Below, in pieces: positions 1 through 8,665 of a stretch of DNA of 64,000 nucleotides. Positions within the stretch are counted from its first letter, which is position 1; each line of letters begins with the position of its first letter. The notes beneath the pieces are model-generated. The model was not told where the DNA came from, made no database searches, and saw only the letters and a program-made list of their open reading frames with translations. Origin of the DNA: JACVRW01 sp963739095. GTDB lineage: Bacteria; Actinomycetota; Thermoleophilia; Solirubrobacterales; Thermoleophilaceae. The position numbers and the translations under genes are program-made. Where the stretch lies: contig CAVTZF010000021.1 in the NCBI GenBank assembly GCA_963739095.1, positions 62,001 to 126,000 on the forward strand. The letters are read 5' to 3'.

Positions 1-203
1 ATCTCGGGGAAGCGGGAGAGCTCCTGCTCGAGCCGCTGCGGGAGGCCGTCATACGCGACGCGCTTCCCGAGGCGGCCAGCGGGCTGGAGATCGTTGCGGG
101 AGAGCTGGGCGAGAGGGCGAATCTGCTCGGAGCGCTCGCCCTGGTGCTCATGCAGTCCGAGCACGAAGTGGCCGCGCGTGTGGCGGGAGGCGCGGTGGCA
201 TGA
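1..203 (+). CDS. C-terminal end of a ROK-family protein (partial)
   Basis: The frame that starts at base 3 is open from the window edge to a TGA at 201-203. The last 66 residues include ELGERANLLGALALVL, which fits the conserved C-terminal helix of ROK sugar kinases and ROK/XylR-type repressors. The rest of the gene, including any DNA-binding domain, lies outside the window. Its place directly ahead of a sugar ABC transporter operon fits a ROK-type sugar-responsive repressor controlling that operon, but a ROK kinase cannot be excluded. The stop lies 38 bases before the chosen start of the binding-protein gene. Confidence 0.7.
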   Translation, partial: LGEAGELLLEPLREAVIRDALPEAASGLEIVAGELGERANLLGALALVLMQSEHEVAARVAGGAVA

Positions 204-241
204 AAGCGAGAGGGCGAAGGCCCTACAAGGAGGAGAGGCAC

Positions 242-1354
242 GTGTTGAAGAGGAGCAGGCTCGTGGCGCTGGCTGCGGTCGGCGTCCTGGCCATGGGCGG
301 ACTAGCCGCCTGCGGCGACGATGACGATGACGGTGGAGGGAACGGCGGAGGCGGCGGCGGAGGCGGAGGCGACACTCCGCGCGTCGGCGTGCTGCTGCCG
401 GACACCAAGTCGTCGACGCGCTGGGAGACAGTCGACCGGCCGGGCCTTCAAGAGGCCCTGGAGGCCGGAGGCGTCGAGGCCGACATTCAGAACGCCGAGG
501 GCAACAAGAACACCCAGCAGCAACAGGCCGAGCAGATGATCACCAACGGCGCCAACGTGCTGCTGCTGGTGAACCTCGACTCCGGCTCGGGCGCAGCGAT
601 AGCCGCGAACGCCCAGTCGCAGGGCGTGAAGGTGATCGACTACGACCGCCTCACGCTCGACACGGACGCGACGGACTTCTACGTCTCGTTCGACAATGAA
701 GAGGTCGGCAAGCTCCAGGGCCAGGGGCTCGTCGACTGCATCGGCGACAAGCAGGGCGCGCGTATCGCCGTGCTGAACGGCTCGCCTACGGACAACAACG
801 CGACGCTGTTCAAGAACGGCTACGACTCGGTCATCAACCCGAAGTTCAAGTCGGGTGACTGGACCGAGGTCGACGATCAGTCCGTGCCGGACTGGGACAA
901 CCAGCAGGCGCTGACGATCTTCGAGCAGATGCTGCAGGCCGCCGACAACAAGGTCGACGGAGTGCTGGCCGCCAACGACGGCCTCGGCAACGCCGCGATC
1001 TCGGCTCTGAAGCAGCGCCAGCTGCCGCAGATCCCGGTGACCGGCCAGGACGCGACGCTCGAGGGGCTCCAGAACATCGTCAACGGCGACCAGTGCATGA
1101 CGGTCTACAAGGCGATCCAGAACGAGGCCGACGCGGCCGCCGACCTGGCGATCGCGCTCGCCAAGGGCGAGGAGCCGAAGGTTGAGACCACGCCGATCGA
1201 CAACGGCACCGAGGAGGTCCCGAGCGTGCTGCTCAAGCCGGTCTCGGTGACGAAGGACAACATCGGCGAGTACTTCGGCAATCCCGACTACCCGACGAAG
1301 GAGGACGTCTGCGCCGGGAAGGTCGCGGCGAACTGCAAGAAGCTCGGTCTCTGA
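242..1354 (+). CDS. Sugar ABC transporter substrate-binding lipoprotein
   Basis: This is a periplasmic-binding-protein type 1 receptor (XylF/RbsB-like) that captures a sugar and hands it to the permease encoded downstream. It has 370 residues. The N-terminus is a short basic region, a hydrophobic stretch and a lipobox ending LAAC, followed by an Asp run and a long Gly linker that tethers the domain to the membrane. I chose GTG 242 because AAGGAGGAG lies 6 bases upstream and the signal peptide starts there. An in-frame ATG at 200 overlaps the ROK stop but would add 14 non-signal residues. ATPase and permease genes follow, separated by a strong hairpin. D-xylose is a plausible ligand given the downstream dehydrogenase, but this is not shown by the sequence. 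Confidence 0.9.
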   Translation: MLKRSRLVALAAVGVLAMGGLAACGDDDDDGGGNGGGGGGGGGDTPRVGVLLPDTKSSTRWETVDRPGLQEALEAGGVEADIQNAEGNKNTQQQQAEQMITNGANVLLLVNLDSGSGAAIAANAQSQGVKVIDYDRLTLDTDATDFYVSFDNEEVGKLQGQGLVDCIGDKQGARIAVLNGSPTDNNATLFKNGYDSVINPKFKSGDWTEVDDQSVPDWDNQQALTIFEQMLQAADNKVDGVLAANDGLGNAAISALKQRQLPQIPVTGQDATLEGLQNIVNGDQCMTVYKAIQNEADAAADLAIALAKGEEPKVETTPIDNGTEEVPSVLLKPVSVTKDNIGEYFGNPDYPTKEDVCAGKVAANCKKLGL

Positions 1355-1378
1355 GCTGACAGACGACGCGTGTCCCAC

Positions 1379-1406
1379 GCCCCGGAGCGCGAAGGCGCTC
1401 CGGGGC
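1379..1406. terminator. Perfect 12-bp hairpin between binding protein and ATPase genes
   Basis: The left arm GCCCCGGAGCGC (1379-1390), loop GAAG and right arm GCGCTCCGGGGC (1395-1406) pair perfectly. No U-run follows. The position 25 bases after the binding-protein stop fits an attenuating or 3'-end-protecting structure that keeps the binding protein more abundant than the membrane components. Confidence 0.75.
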
Positions 1407-1450
1407 TGGCCCGCGTAAAGTGCCGGGCGCAACCCAGGGGAGAGAGCTGA

Positions 1451-2230
1451 ATGAGCGATACACCGTTGCTCGAGCTGCGCGGGGTGAGCAAGCACTTCGG
1501 TGCCGTCATCGCCCTGCACGAGGTCGATTTCACGGTGCCGGCCGGATGCGTCACCGCGCTGGTCGGTGACAACGGCGCGGGCAAGTCGACGCTCATCAAG
1601 TGCGTCGCCGGCATCTACCGCATCGACGGCGGAGAGATCCTGTACGACGGCAACCCGGTCAACGTTCACGGACCGCGCGACGCCGCCGACCTGGGGATCG
1701 AGATCGTCTACCAGGACCTCGCGCTGGCCGACAACCTCGACGTCGTCCAGAACATGTTCCTCGGCCGCGAGGAGCTCGAGCCGACCCACACGCTCGACGA
1801 GATCAAGATGGAGGCTCGCGCGCGCGACACGCTCGCGAGCCTGTCGGTCACGACGATCCGCAGCGTGCGCCAGACGGTGGCGGGGCTGTCCGGCGGCCAG
1901 CGCCAGTCGGTGGCGGTCGCCAAGGCCGTGATGTGGAACTCACGCCTCGTGGTCCTCGACGAGCCGACCGCCGCGCTGGGCGTGGCCCAGACGCGCCAGG
2001 TGCTCGACCTTGTCAAGCGGCTGGCGGAACAGGGCCTCGGGGTGGTCATCGTCTCCCACAACCTGCACGACATCTTCGAGGTGGCCGACGACATCACGGT
2101 CCTGCGTCTCGGCCAGAACGTGGCGGAGTTCAAGCGCACCGAGACGACCCAGCAGGAGGTCGTGCAGGCGATCACGGCAGGGAAGCTCACCAAGGTGCCC
2201 GGAGTCGTCGACGAGGAGGCCGTGGCGTGA
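1451..2230 (+). CDS. Sugar ABC transporter ATP-binding protein (single cassette)
   Basis: This ATPase powers the sugar importer. It is 259 residues with one nucleotide-binding domain: Walker A GDNGAGKST at residues 39-47, signature LSGGQ at 146-150, and Walker B LVVLDEPT at about 166. Most monosaccharide (CUT2) transporters use a duplicated ATPase of about 500 residues. A one-domain version is a known variant (FrcA-type) and would act as a homodimer. A GGGGAG ribosome-binding site precedes ATG 1451. The stop overlaps the permease start by 4 bases (GTGA). Confidence 0.92.
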   Translation: MSDTPLLELRGVSKHFGAVIALHEVDFTVPAGCVTALVGDNGAGKSTLIKCVAGIYRIDGGEILYDGNPVNVHGPRDAADLGIEIVYQDLALADNLDVVQNMFLGREELEPTHTLDEIKMEARARDTLASLSVTTIRSVRQTVAGLSGGQRQSVAVAKAVMWNSRLVVLDEPTAALGVAQTRQVLDLVKRLAEQGLGVVIVSHNLHDIFEVADDITVLRLGQNVAEFKRTETTQQEVVQAITAGKLTKVPGVVDEEAVA

Positions 2231-3450
2231 GCACCGCAGCCCCTCCCGCGCCCACAGGAGAGGCCGCCGGCCTGGCGGGCGCCTTCCGCGAGTGGTGGAC
2301 CGACGTCCGCGAGGGCCAGCTCGGCTCGCTGCCGATCATCCTCGGGCTGCTCATCATCGCCGTTGTCTTCCAGTCCCAGAACGACCGCTTCCTCACCGCC
2401 GGAAACTTCGTCAACCTGATCGTCCAGTCGGCGGCTTACACGACGATCGCGATGGGCATCGTCTTCGTGCTGCTGCTCGGCGAGATCGATCTGTCGGTCG
2501 GCTACGTCTCGGGCGTCGCGGGCGTCATCGCCGCCGTGCTGCTGATTCCCGACGGCAACGAGGTCGCCACCTGGATCGCCGTCGGCCTCGCCCTCCTGTC
2601 CGGAATCGCGATCGGCACCTTCCACGGCCTGATCATCACGAAGATCGGCATCCCGTCGTTCGTCGTCACGCTCGCGGGGTTAATCGCCTGGAACGGCGTG
2701 GTCTTGCTGTTAATCGGCGACCGGGGCACGGTCGTCCTCCAGGACGACTTCCTGATCGGCCTCGCCAACGACTTCCTGCCCGAGACGACGTCCTGGATCC
2801 TGTGGCTCGTCGCGGTGCTGATCTTCGCCGGCATCGAGCTCAACGAGCTGCGCGTGCGCCGCAAGGCGAACCTCGACCACGACCCGGTCAGCCTGATCGC
2901 GCTGCGCATCGCGTTCCTCGCGCTGGCGCTCGGCGTGGTCGTCTGGGTCGCGAACGAGGACCGCGGTATCCCCTACGTGTTCCTGCTGGTCGGCTTCTTC
3001 CTGCTGTTCTGGGGATTCATCCTCAGCCGGACGCGCTTCGGCCGCTACGTCTACGCGGTCGGCGGCAGCGCGGAGGCCGCGCGTAGAGCGGGCATCAACG
3101 TCGACCGCATCAAGATCATGTGCTTCGCGATCTGCTCGTTCATGGCCGCTGTCGGCGGCCTGATCCTCGCCTCGCGGCTGCGAAGCGTGGACACGAACGC
3201 GGGCGGCGGCGAGATCCTGCTCTACTCGATCGCCGCGGCGGTGATCGGCGGAACCTCGCTGTTCGGCGGCATCGGCCACATCAAGAGCGCGCTGCTCGGC
3301 GCGCTCGTGATCTCGTCGATCGACAACGGGCTTGGCCTGCTCGGCCTCGGCTCGGGTGAGAAGTTCGTGATCACAGGCGGCGTGCTGCTGCTCGCGGTGA
3401 CGGTCGACTCGCTGTCAAGACGCAGGCAGGCGCAGACCGGGAGAGCCTGA
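2227..3450 (+). CDS. Sugar ABC transporter permease (BPD_transp_2 / RbsC-XylH type)
   Basis: This is the transmembrane channel of the sugar importer, 407 residues with about ten hydrophobic segments. A motif region FGRYVYAVGGSAEAARRAGI matches the cytoplasmic coupling loop of RbsC/XylH permeases. GTG 2227 is the start because it overlaps the ATPase stop as GTGA. The gene ends at TGA 3448-3450, which overlaps the inferred CTG start of the next gene. The length is longer than RbsC (about 320) and close to XylH (about 390), which supports a pentose-type system. Confidence 0.92.
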   Translation: MSTAAPPAPTGEAAGLAGAFREWWTDVREGQLGSLPIILGLLIIAVVFQSQNDRFLTAGNFVNLIVQSAAYTTIAMGIVFVLLLGEIDLSVGYVSGVAGVIAAVLLIPDGNEVATWIAVGLALLSGIAIGTFHGLIITKIGIPSFVVTLAGLIAWNGVVLLLIGDRGTVVLQDDFLIGLANDFLPETTSWILWLVAVLIFAGIELNELRVRRKANLDHDPVSLIALRIAFLALALGVVVWVANEDRGIPYVFLLVGFFLLFWGFILSRTRFGRYVYAVGGSAEAARRAGINVDRIKIMCFAICSFMAAVGGLILASRLRSVDTNAGGGEILLYSIAAAVIGGTSLFGGIGHIKSALLGALVISSIDNGLGLLGLGSGEKFVITGGVLLLAVTVDSLSRRRQAQTGRA

Positions 3451-4418
3451 CGCTGCACCTCGCGCTTCTCTCGACTGCCGGGATCAACCGGAAGCTCGTC
3501 GCAGGCGCCCGCGACGTGGACGAGGTCGAGCTGGTGGCGATCGGGTCACGCTCGCGCGAGCGCGCCGAAGCCCAGGCGGCCGAGTTCGGGATCGCGCGCG
3601 TGCATGGCTCCTACGAGGACGTGCTTACGGACGCGGACGTGGAGGCGGTCTACATCGCGCTGCCGAACGCGCTGCATGTCGAGTGGTCGATACGCGCGCT
3701 CGAGGCGGGCAAGCACGTGCTCTGCGAAAAGCCGCTCTCGCGTCACCCCGACGAGGTCGGGCGCGCCTTCGACGCGGCGGACAGCGCCGGCCGTGTGCTC
3801 GCCGAGGCGTTCATGTGGCGCCACCACCCGCAGGCGCGACGGCTGGTCGAGCTGCTGCCGCGCGTCGGCGAGCTGCGACTCGTGCGTTCGTCGTTCTCGT
3901 TCCCGCTCGGCGATCCTGGTGATGTGCGGCTCTCGCGCGAGCTCGAGGGCGGCGCGCTCATGGACGTCGGCTGCTACTGCGTGAGCGGCTCGCGGCTCGT
4001 GGCCGGCGAGCCGCTCGAGGTGAGCGCCGTGGAGGTCATGGGCGGCGACGGGGTCGACGCCCGCCTTGCGGCCACGCTGCGCTTCGAGGGCGACGTGCTC
4101 GGCCACTTCGACTGCGCGCTCGACTGCGCTCCGCGGCACGAGCTCGAGGTCGTCGGCTCGGACGGCGCGCTGCTGCTGCTCGACCCCTGGCATTCGCTCG
4201 GGCCGGTGATCGTGGTACGTACGGCCGACGGGTCCGTCGAGCGCGTCGACGTGGAGCGCGAGAACCCATACGCGTGCGAGCTGCGCGACTTCGCGGCCGC
4301 CGTGGCGGGCGAGCGCCAGCCGGCGTTCGGCCGCGACGACGCGCTCGGGCAGGCGCGAACGATCTCGGCCCTGTACGAGAGCGCCGCGACGGGCCGTCCC
4401 ACCTCGGTCGCCTCGTAG
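3447..4418 (+). CDS. Gfo/Idh/MocA family oxidoreductase, sugar dehydrogenase-like
   Basis: This is a NAD(P)-dependent dehydrogenase of the Gfo/Idh/MocA family, closest in motifs to the D-xylose/dihydrodiol dehydrogenase group. It has a Rossmann domain, an EKPLSR segment carrying the catalytic Lys, AEAFMWRHHPQ and GGALMDVGCYC. The first in-frame standard start is GTG 3516, but beginning there removes beta strand 1 (LALLSTAGINRKLVAG). No ATG, GTG or TTG exists in frame between 3396 and 3516. I therefore infer CTG 3447, which overlaps the permease stop as CTGA; CTG 3453 is the alternative. As last gene of the operon it probably oxidises the imported sugar. Confidence 0.85.
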   Translation: MTLHLALLSTAGINRKLVAGARDVDEVELVAIGSRSRERAEAQAAEFGIARVHGSYEDVLTDADVEAVYIALPNALHVEWSIRALEAGKHVLCEKPLSRHPDEVGRAFDAADSAGRVLAEAFMWRHHPQARRLVELLPRVGELRLVRSSFSFPLGDPGDVRLSRELEGGALMDVGCYCVSGSRLVAGEPLEVSAVEVMGGDGVDARLAATLRFEGDVLGHFDCALDCAPRHELEVVGSDGALLLLDPWHSLGPVIVVRTADGSVERVDVERENPYACELRDFAAAVAGERQPAFGRDDALGQARTISALYESAATGRPTSVAS

Positions 4419-4431
4419 CCTGACCTCCTGA

Positions 4432-5640
4432 ATGGCCGCCGGTTCTCAGACCACAGGCGCGGCGCCGGCGGGTATCGCGGCGCTCGTAGCGCGCTGGGAC
4501 CCCGACGTGATCGACCTGCCCCAGGGTCGCGCGCTGATCCGGCTCGAGGTGGCCGGCGAGCAGGCCTGGGACGCGCGCGTGCGCGACCTGGAGCTGGACC
4601 TGGCTCCGGCAGACGAGGACGCCGAGCCGGACGCCGTGATCGCCACCGACGCCGAGACCTGGCGGCGCATCGCCGAGGATCCGCGCGGTGCGATGGGCGC
4701 CTTCCGCCAGCGGCGCCTGCGCATGCGCGGCAGCCTGCACGTGGGCGTCGGCTTCCTTGCCGCGACGGGCGGCTCACGCGACCCGGGGCGGCTCGCCTTC
4801 GACCGCATCGAGACGCCAGGCGGGCGGCTCTCGATCGTCTCCGCGGGCACCGGCCCCGAGACCCTCCTGTGCCTGCACGGGCTCGGCGGCACGAAGGCGT
4901 CGTTCCTGCCCACGCTCGCGGCCCTGGCCGGGCGGCAGCTGCGCGTGGTGGCGCTCGACCTGCCCGGTTTCGGCGAGTCGGACAAGCCGATCGGCGCGCC
5001 CTACGACGCTCCCTGGTTCGCGCAGGCGACCTTCGAGGCGATGGACGCGCTCGGGCTCCGCTCGGTGCATCTCGCCGGCAACAGCATGGGCGGGCGCGTG
5101 GCGATCGAGGTGGGCCTCGTCGACCGCTCCCGGGTCAGCTCGCTGACGCTCCTGTGCCCCGCGCTCGCCTGGCTGCGCGAACGCCCCTGGGCGCCGGTCG
5201 TGCGGCTCCTCCGCCCCGAGCTCGGGCTGCTGCAGATGGCACCGCGGCGCGTCGTCGAGCGGATGATGCGCCGGCTCGTGCCGACGGCGAGCGACGGCTG
5301 GGCGGCGGCCGGCGTCGACGAGTTCCTGCGCGCGTACCTCACCCCGCGCGGGCGCGCGGCCTTCTACGCCGCGGCGCGCAACATCTACCTCGACGAACCG
5401 CACGGCCAGGAGGGGTTCTGGACGCGCCTCGAGGCGCTCGCCCCTGACGCGCTGTTCATCTGGGGCAAGCGCGACGCCGTCGTCCCGATCGCCTTCATGC
5501 GCCACGTGGAGCGCGCGCTGCCGCAGGCGCAGCACGTCGAGCTCGACTGCGGACACGTGCCGCAGCTCGAGCGCCCGCGCGAGACGCACCGGGCGATCCT
5601 GCAGTTCGTGCGCGCGCGGTCCGGTACAACTGCTGGATGA
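4432..5640 (+). CDS. SCP2-like domain fused to alpha/beta hydrolase
   Basis: The protein has 402 residues and two parts. Residues about 10-115 look like a sterol-carrier SCP2-type lipid-binding fold (hydrophobic start, D-rich middle, then the MRGSLHVG region). Residues about 125-395 form an alpha/beta hydrolase with oxyanion segment HGLGG, nucleophile Ser218 in GNSMGG, Asp348 in GKRDAVVP and His375 in CGHVPQLERP. All three catalytic residues are present. A hydrolase with its own lipid-binding domain suggests an ester of a hydrophobic compound as substrate. The stop overlaps the start of a cytochrome P450 (ATGA), so the two may act on the same lipid. The SCP2 assignment is from pattern recognition only. 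Confidence 0.8.
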   Translation: MAAGSQTTGAAPAGIAALVARWDPDVIDLPQGRALIRLEVAGEQAWDARVRDLELDLAPADEDAEPDAVIATDAETWRRIAEDPRGAMGAFRQRRLRMRGSLHVGVGFLAATGGSRDPGRLAFDRIETPGGRLSIVSAGTGPETLLCLHGLGGTKASFLPTLAALAGRQLRVVALDLPGFGESDKPIGAPYDAPWFAQATFEAMDALGLRSVHLAGNSMGGRVAIEVGLVDRSRVSSLTLLCPALAWLRERPWAPVVRLLRPELGLLQMAPRRVVERMMRRLVPTASDGWAAAGVDEFLRAYLTPRGRAAFYAAARNIYLDEPHGQEGFWTRLEALAPDALFIWGKRDAVVPIAFMRHVERALPQAQHVELDCGHVPQLERPRETHRAILQFVRARSGTTAG

Positions 5641-7005
5641 GCTTTCCACCTGGCCCCCGCATACCGCGCCTCGTCCAGGCGGCGCGGCTCACGGCGGAGC
5701 CGTACGCCTGGATGGTCAAGCGCCGCGAGCGCTTCGGCGACATCTTCAGCTCGCACTTCCCGTTCTTCGGCCGCATCGTCTACGTGACCGACCCGGAGCT
5801 CGTGAAGCAGGTTTTCTCGGGCTCGCCGGAGGTCTTCCACGCCGGCGAGGCGAACGCCACCGTCCTCGGTGACGCGCTCGGCGAGCACTCGCTGCTGACG
5901 CTCGACGAGGGCCGCCACCTCTCGCAGCGCAAGCTGCTGCTGCCGCCCTTCCACGGCCAGGCCGTGCGCCGCTACGCCGAGGTGATGGCCGAGGTCGCCG
6001 CCGCGGAGATCGAGACCTGGCCGGTCGGCGAGCCGTTTGCGCTGCGCCCGCGCATGCAGGCGATCACCCTGGACGTGATCCTGCGCGCCGTCTTCGGCGT
6101 GCGCGACGGCGAGCGCATGGACCTGTTCCGCGAGCGCATCCCGCCGCTTGGGGAGCTCAGCAACCCGCTCGACTGGCTGCCGCTGATGCAGCGCGACCTC
6201 GGCGGGCTCTCGACGGCGGCGCGCTTCCGCAAGGCGCTCGCCAAGGTGGACGAGCTGATCTACGCCGAGATCGCCGACCGGCGCGCTGCGCTCGCCGCCA
6301 ACGGCGACGGAACGCGCGACGACGTGTTGTCGCTGCTGCTCGCCGCGCGTCACGAGGACGGCTCGGCGATGACGGACGTCGAGCTGCGCGACCAGCTGAT
6401 GACGCTCCTCACCGCAGGCCACGAGACGACGGCCACCGGGCTGTCCTGGGCGTTCGAGCGTCTGCTGCGCACACCGCAGGTGCTGGAGGCGCTGCTCGGC
6501 TCGCTCGACGACGACGAGTACCTCGACGCGGTCGTCAAGGAGACGCTGCGCGTGCGGCCGGTCGTGGCCGACGTCGCGCGCGTGCTGAAGCAACCGGTCG
6601 TGCTCGGGGGCTATCCGCTGCCGGCCGGGACGCTCGTGCTGCCGGGCATCACGGCGATCCACATGCGCCCCGACCTCTACCCGGAGCCGCACGAGTTCCG
6701 GCCCGAGCGCTTCCTCGACGGCGGCTGCCGAGTCCTACTCGTGGATCCCCTTCGGCGGCGGCGTGCGGCGCTGCATCGGCGCGTCGTTCGCGCAGGTGGA
6801 GATGCGCGTCGTCATCCGCGAGGTGCTGCGGCGGGTGACCCTGCGCGCCGTCTCGGAGCGGCCCGAGCGCCCCAAGATCCGGCACGTGACGGTGGTCCCA
6901 GCGCGCGGCTGCCGCGTGCTGGTGGCGGAGCGGCTGGCGACGGCGCCGCGCTCAGAGACCGGCGAGCTCGAGCAGGTCGGCGGCCGGACGGCCGAGGTCG
7001 TCTAG
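5637..7005 (+). pseudogene. Cytochrome P450, one frameshift
   Basis: This is a heme-thiolate monooxygenase of about 455 residues. The first frame (from ATG 5637) carries the I-helix AGHETTATGLSW at about residue 260, the K-helix ETLR at about 302 and RPERFLDG. At about 6720-6728 the reading must move forward one base. The new frame then gives ESYSWIPFGGGVRRCIG, the heme-binding loop with the Cys ligand, and a normal C-terminus ending at TAG 7003-7005. Every hallmark is therefore present but split over two frames by a single indel. This may be a sequence error or a recent mutation. The 3' end overlaps the convergent PrpD gene by 54 bases. It is translationally coupled to the hydrolase gene upstream. 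Confidence 0.85.
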
Positions 7006-8064
7006 CGCCGCGGCGAGCTCCGCGCCGCCGAGGCGCTCGGCCTTGAGCCGCAGCGCGTCCGCGTCCATCGGCTGCTGTGGCGATCCGAGCGCCGCCTTCA
7101 CGCGCGCGAGCTCGTCGCCGCCGTTCGTGAGCACGAACTCCGACTCGAGTAGCGCGGCGTCGCTCTGCACCTCGATCAGCCGTGCTCGCCCGACCACCTC
7201 GGGCAGCACGGACTCGAAGCTCTCCACCTGCGGCGGCCCGTGCATGAGCGTGAACGCCGTCAGGTAGGGGATCGAGAACTTCGCCTGCAGGCCGTCGAGC
7301 GGCTCGGGACCGTGCGCGGCCGCCTGCAGCGAGACCGGATGCACGCTCACGGTCAGCCGCTCCGGCGCGCCGGCGCGGATGCCGGCGGCCGCCTCGATCG
7401 CGCCGTGCGTCTGGAGGCAACACGGCCAGGCCTTGATCCAGTTCTGCTCCACAGCCGGCCGCTCCGGGTCGGGCTCGGCGTACATGCCCCCGGTGGCGGC
7501 CTCGTAGCCGCGCGCCGCGGGCTCGAGCGGGACGCGCGCGCCGGCGGCCGCGAGCCGGGCCGCCTCGACTCCCGAGGAGGCGGCGAGACCGACCTGGAGC
7601 GACTTGCCGTGCGAGCCGAACGCGGCCCGCAGTCCGCTCGCGCGCAACAGTGCGAGCGCGACCGCGTCGTCGCGCGGGGCGCCCAGCAGCGCGGCGGCTG
7701 CCACCGCAGCGCCGACGCCGCCGCAGAGGGCCGTCGGGTGCCAGTGGCGGTCGTAGAGGGCCGGGTGGCCGGCGCGCGCAAGCGCGCCCATCGCCTCGAA
7801 GCCGGCGGCGTACGCGTCGAGCGCGGCGCGGGCGTCGAGCCCGAGCTCGGCAGCGACGACGAGCGCGGCCGGCGCCGTCGGCGCGCTCAGGTGCGCGATG
7901 CCGGGCAGGTAGGTGTCGTCGAAGTCGAGCACGTGCCCCGCCGTGCCCGCGGAGGCGACGCGGTCGCCGATCGCCCGGGCAGCCCGGGCGGCGGGCTCGT
8001 CGCGGCCGCCGGCCGCGCAGGCGAGCCAGTCGAGCAACGCCGTCCGGTAGCGCTCCTCGCTCAC
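6952..8064 (-). CDS. MmgE/PrpD family protein
   Basis: This 370-residue protein belongs to the MmgE/PrpD family (2-methylcitrate dehydratase and related lyases). Visible family marks are the HVLDFDDTYLPGIAHLSAP segment near residue 50, HWHPTALCGGVGAAVAAAAL, SHGKSLQ and KAWPCCLQTHGAIEAA, which lines the active site. It is shorter than PrpD (about 480), so an exact 2-methylcitrate role is unlikely; no prpB or prpC is nearby. GTG 8064 is the start, overlapping the stop of the NYN gene as GTGA. Confidence 0.88.
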   Translation of the reverse strand: MSEERYRTALLDWLACAAGGRDEPAARAARAIGDRVASAGTAGHVLDFDDTYLPGIAHLSAPTAPAALVVAAELGLDARAALDAYAAGFEAMGALARAGHPALYDRHWHPTALCGGVGAAVAAAALLGAPRDDAVALALLRASGLRAAFGSHGKSLQVGLAASSGVEAARLAAAGARVPLEPAARGYEAATGGMYAEPDPERPAVEQNWIKAWPCCLQTHGAIEAAAGIRAGAPERLTVSVHPVSLQAAAHGPEPLDGLQAKFSIPYLTAFTLMHGPPQVESFESVLPEVVGRARLIEVQSDAALLESEFVLTNGGDELARVKAALGSPQQPMDADALRLKAERLGGAELAAALDDLGRPAADLLELAGL

Positions 8065-8435
8065 CCGTCGAGCTTCCTGCGGAAGTCGCCGGCCCCGACT
8101 ACCGCCGCGCCCGCCCTGCGGACGCGCTCGGCCAGCGTGCGGTCCGAGGTCACGACGGTCAGGCCGGCCGGGTCGGAGTCGCCTTCGACGAGCGCCGCGA
8201 TGTCGTCGTCGGCCGCGTTCGGCCCGCGCCGTGTCGCGAACGCGACGCTCACGCCCTCCGGCGCGTCGAGCTCGAAGGGGCGGCCGTCGAAGATCACCGT
8301 CAGGTCGTCGCCGCTCGCGCGCGCCAGCTCGCCGAGCTCCTCGCTCAGCGAGCGCATCGCGCCGGGGCGGTCGCGCCACCAGCCGCTCGGACGCGAGCCG
8401 ATCACGTTCATGCCGTCGATCAGCCAGCGCGCCAT
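8061..8435 (-). CDS. NYN-domain (PIN-like) putative ribonuclease
   Basis: This is a 124-residue single-domain protein. It opens with MARWLIDGMNVIGSRPSGWW, the NYN/YacP signature in which the Asp of DGMN is a metal ligand. It continues with VIFDGRPFE, an acidic patch around NAADDDIAALVEGD, and TVVTSDRTLAERVRRAGA. These match PIN-like metal-dependent nucleases that act on RNA. It is joined to prpD-like gene by a GTGA overlap and preceded by a small membrane-protein gene 7 bases upstream. The target RNA is not known. Confidence 0.85.
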   Translation of the reverse strand: MARWLIDGMNVIGSRPSGWWRDRPGAMRSLSEELGELARASGDDLTVIFDGRPFELDAPEGVSVAFATRRGPNAADDDIAALVEGDSDPAGLTVVTSDRTLAERVRRAGAAVVGAGDFRRKLDG

Positions 8436-8442
8436 GGCCGCC

Positions 8443-8619
8443 TCAACGCCGGCGCCGCACGTACAGGACGATCACGGCGACGAGCAGCAGCCCGGCCACG
8501 CCCTGGGCAGCGAGCGAGGTCGCGGTGCTCTCGTCCTCGGTTGCGTTGCGGATGTAGCCGAACATGACCGACGCGCCGAAGAAGAGGACGAGCGTCCATA
8601 GGGCGGTGTTGCGCGACAC
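8443..8619 (-). CDS. Small two-helix membrane protein
   Basis: A 58-residue protein with two hydrophobic segments (TALWTLVLFFGASVMFGYI and GVAGLLLVAVIVLYV) separated by an acidic loop, ending in four Arg residues. I chose GTG 8619 (reading VSRNTALW), which places the first helix near the N-terminus; longer versions add non-conserved residues. It lies 7 bases ahead of the NYN gene and divergent from the DMT gene. No function can be assigned. Confidence 0.55.
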   Translation of the reverse strand: MSRNTALWTLVLFFGASVMFGYIRNATEDESTATSLAAQGVAGLLLVAVIVLYVRRRR

Positions 8620-8665
8620 CTGGCGGACGATAATACCGGGGCTCGCCCCCGTACTCTCGGTCGTC

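Noticed and set aside
302..1789. Long open frames on the strand opposite to clear genes (for example 302-1789 minus, 13-15 kb minus, 21.4-23.6 kb plus)
   Set aside because: They are Arg/Asp/Val/Leu-rich mirror images caused by high GC at third positions; the genes opposite them carry clear family motifs.
5637..7046. Uninterrupted P450 reading frame to 7046
   Set aside because: After about residue 362 this frame gives an Arg-rich sequence without the heme-binding Cys, while the +1 frame holds the true C-terminus.
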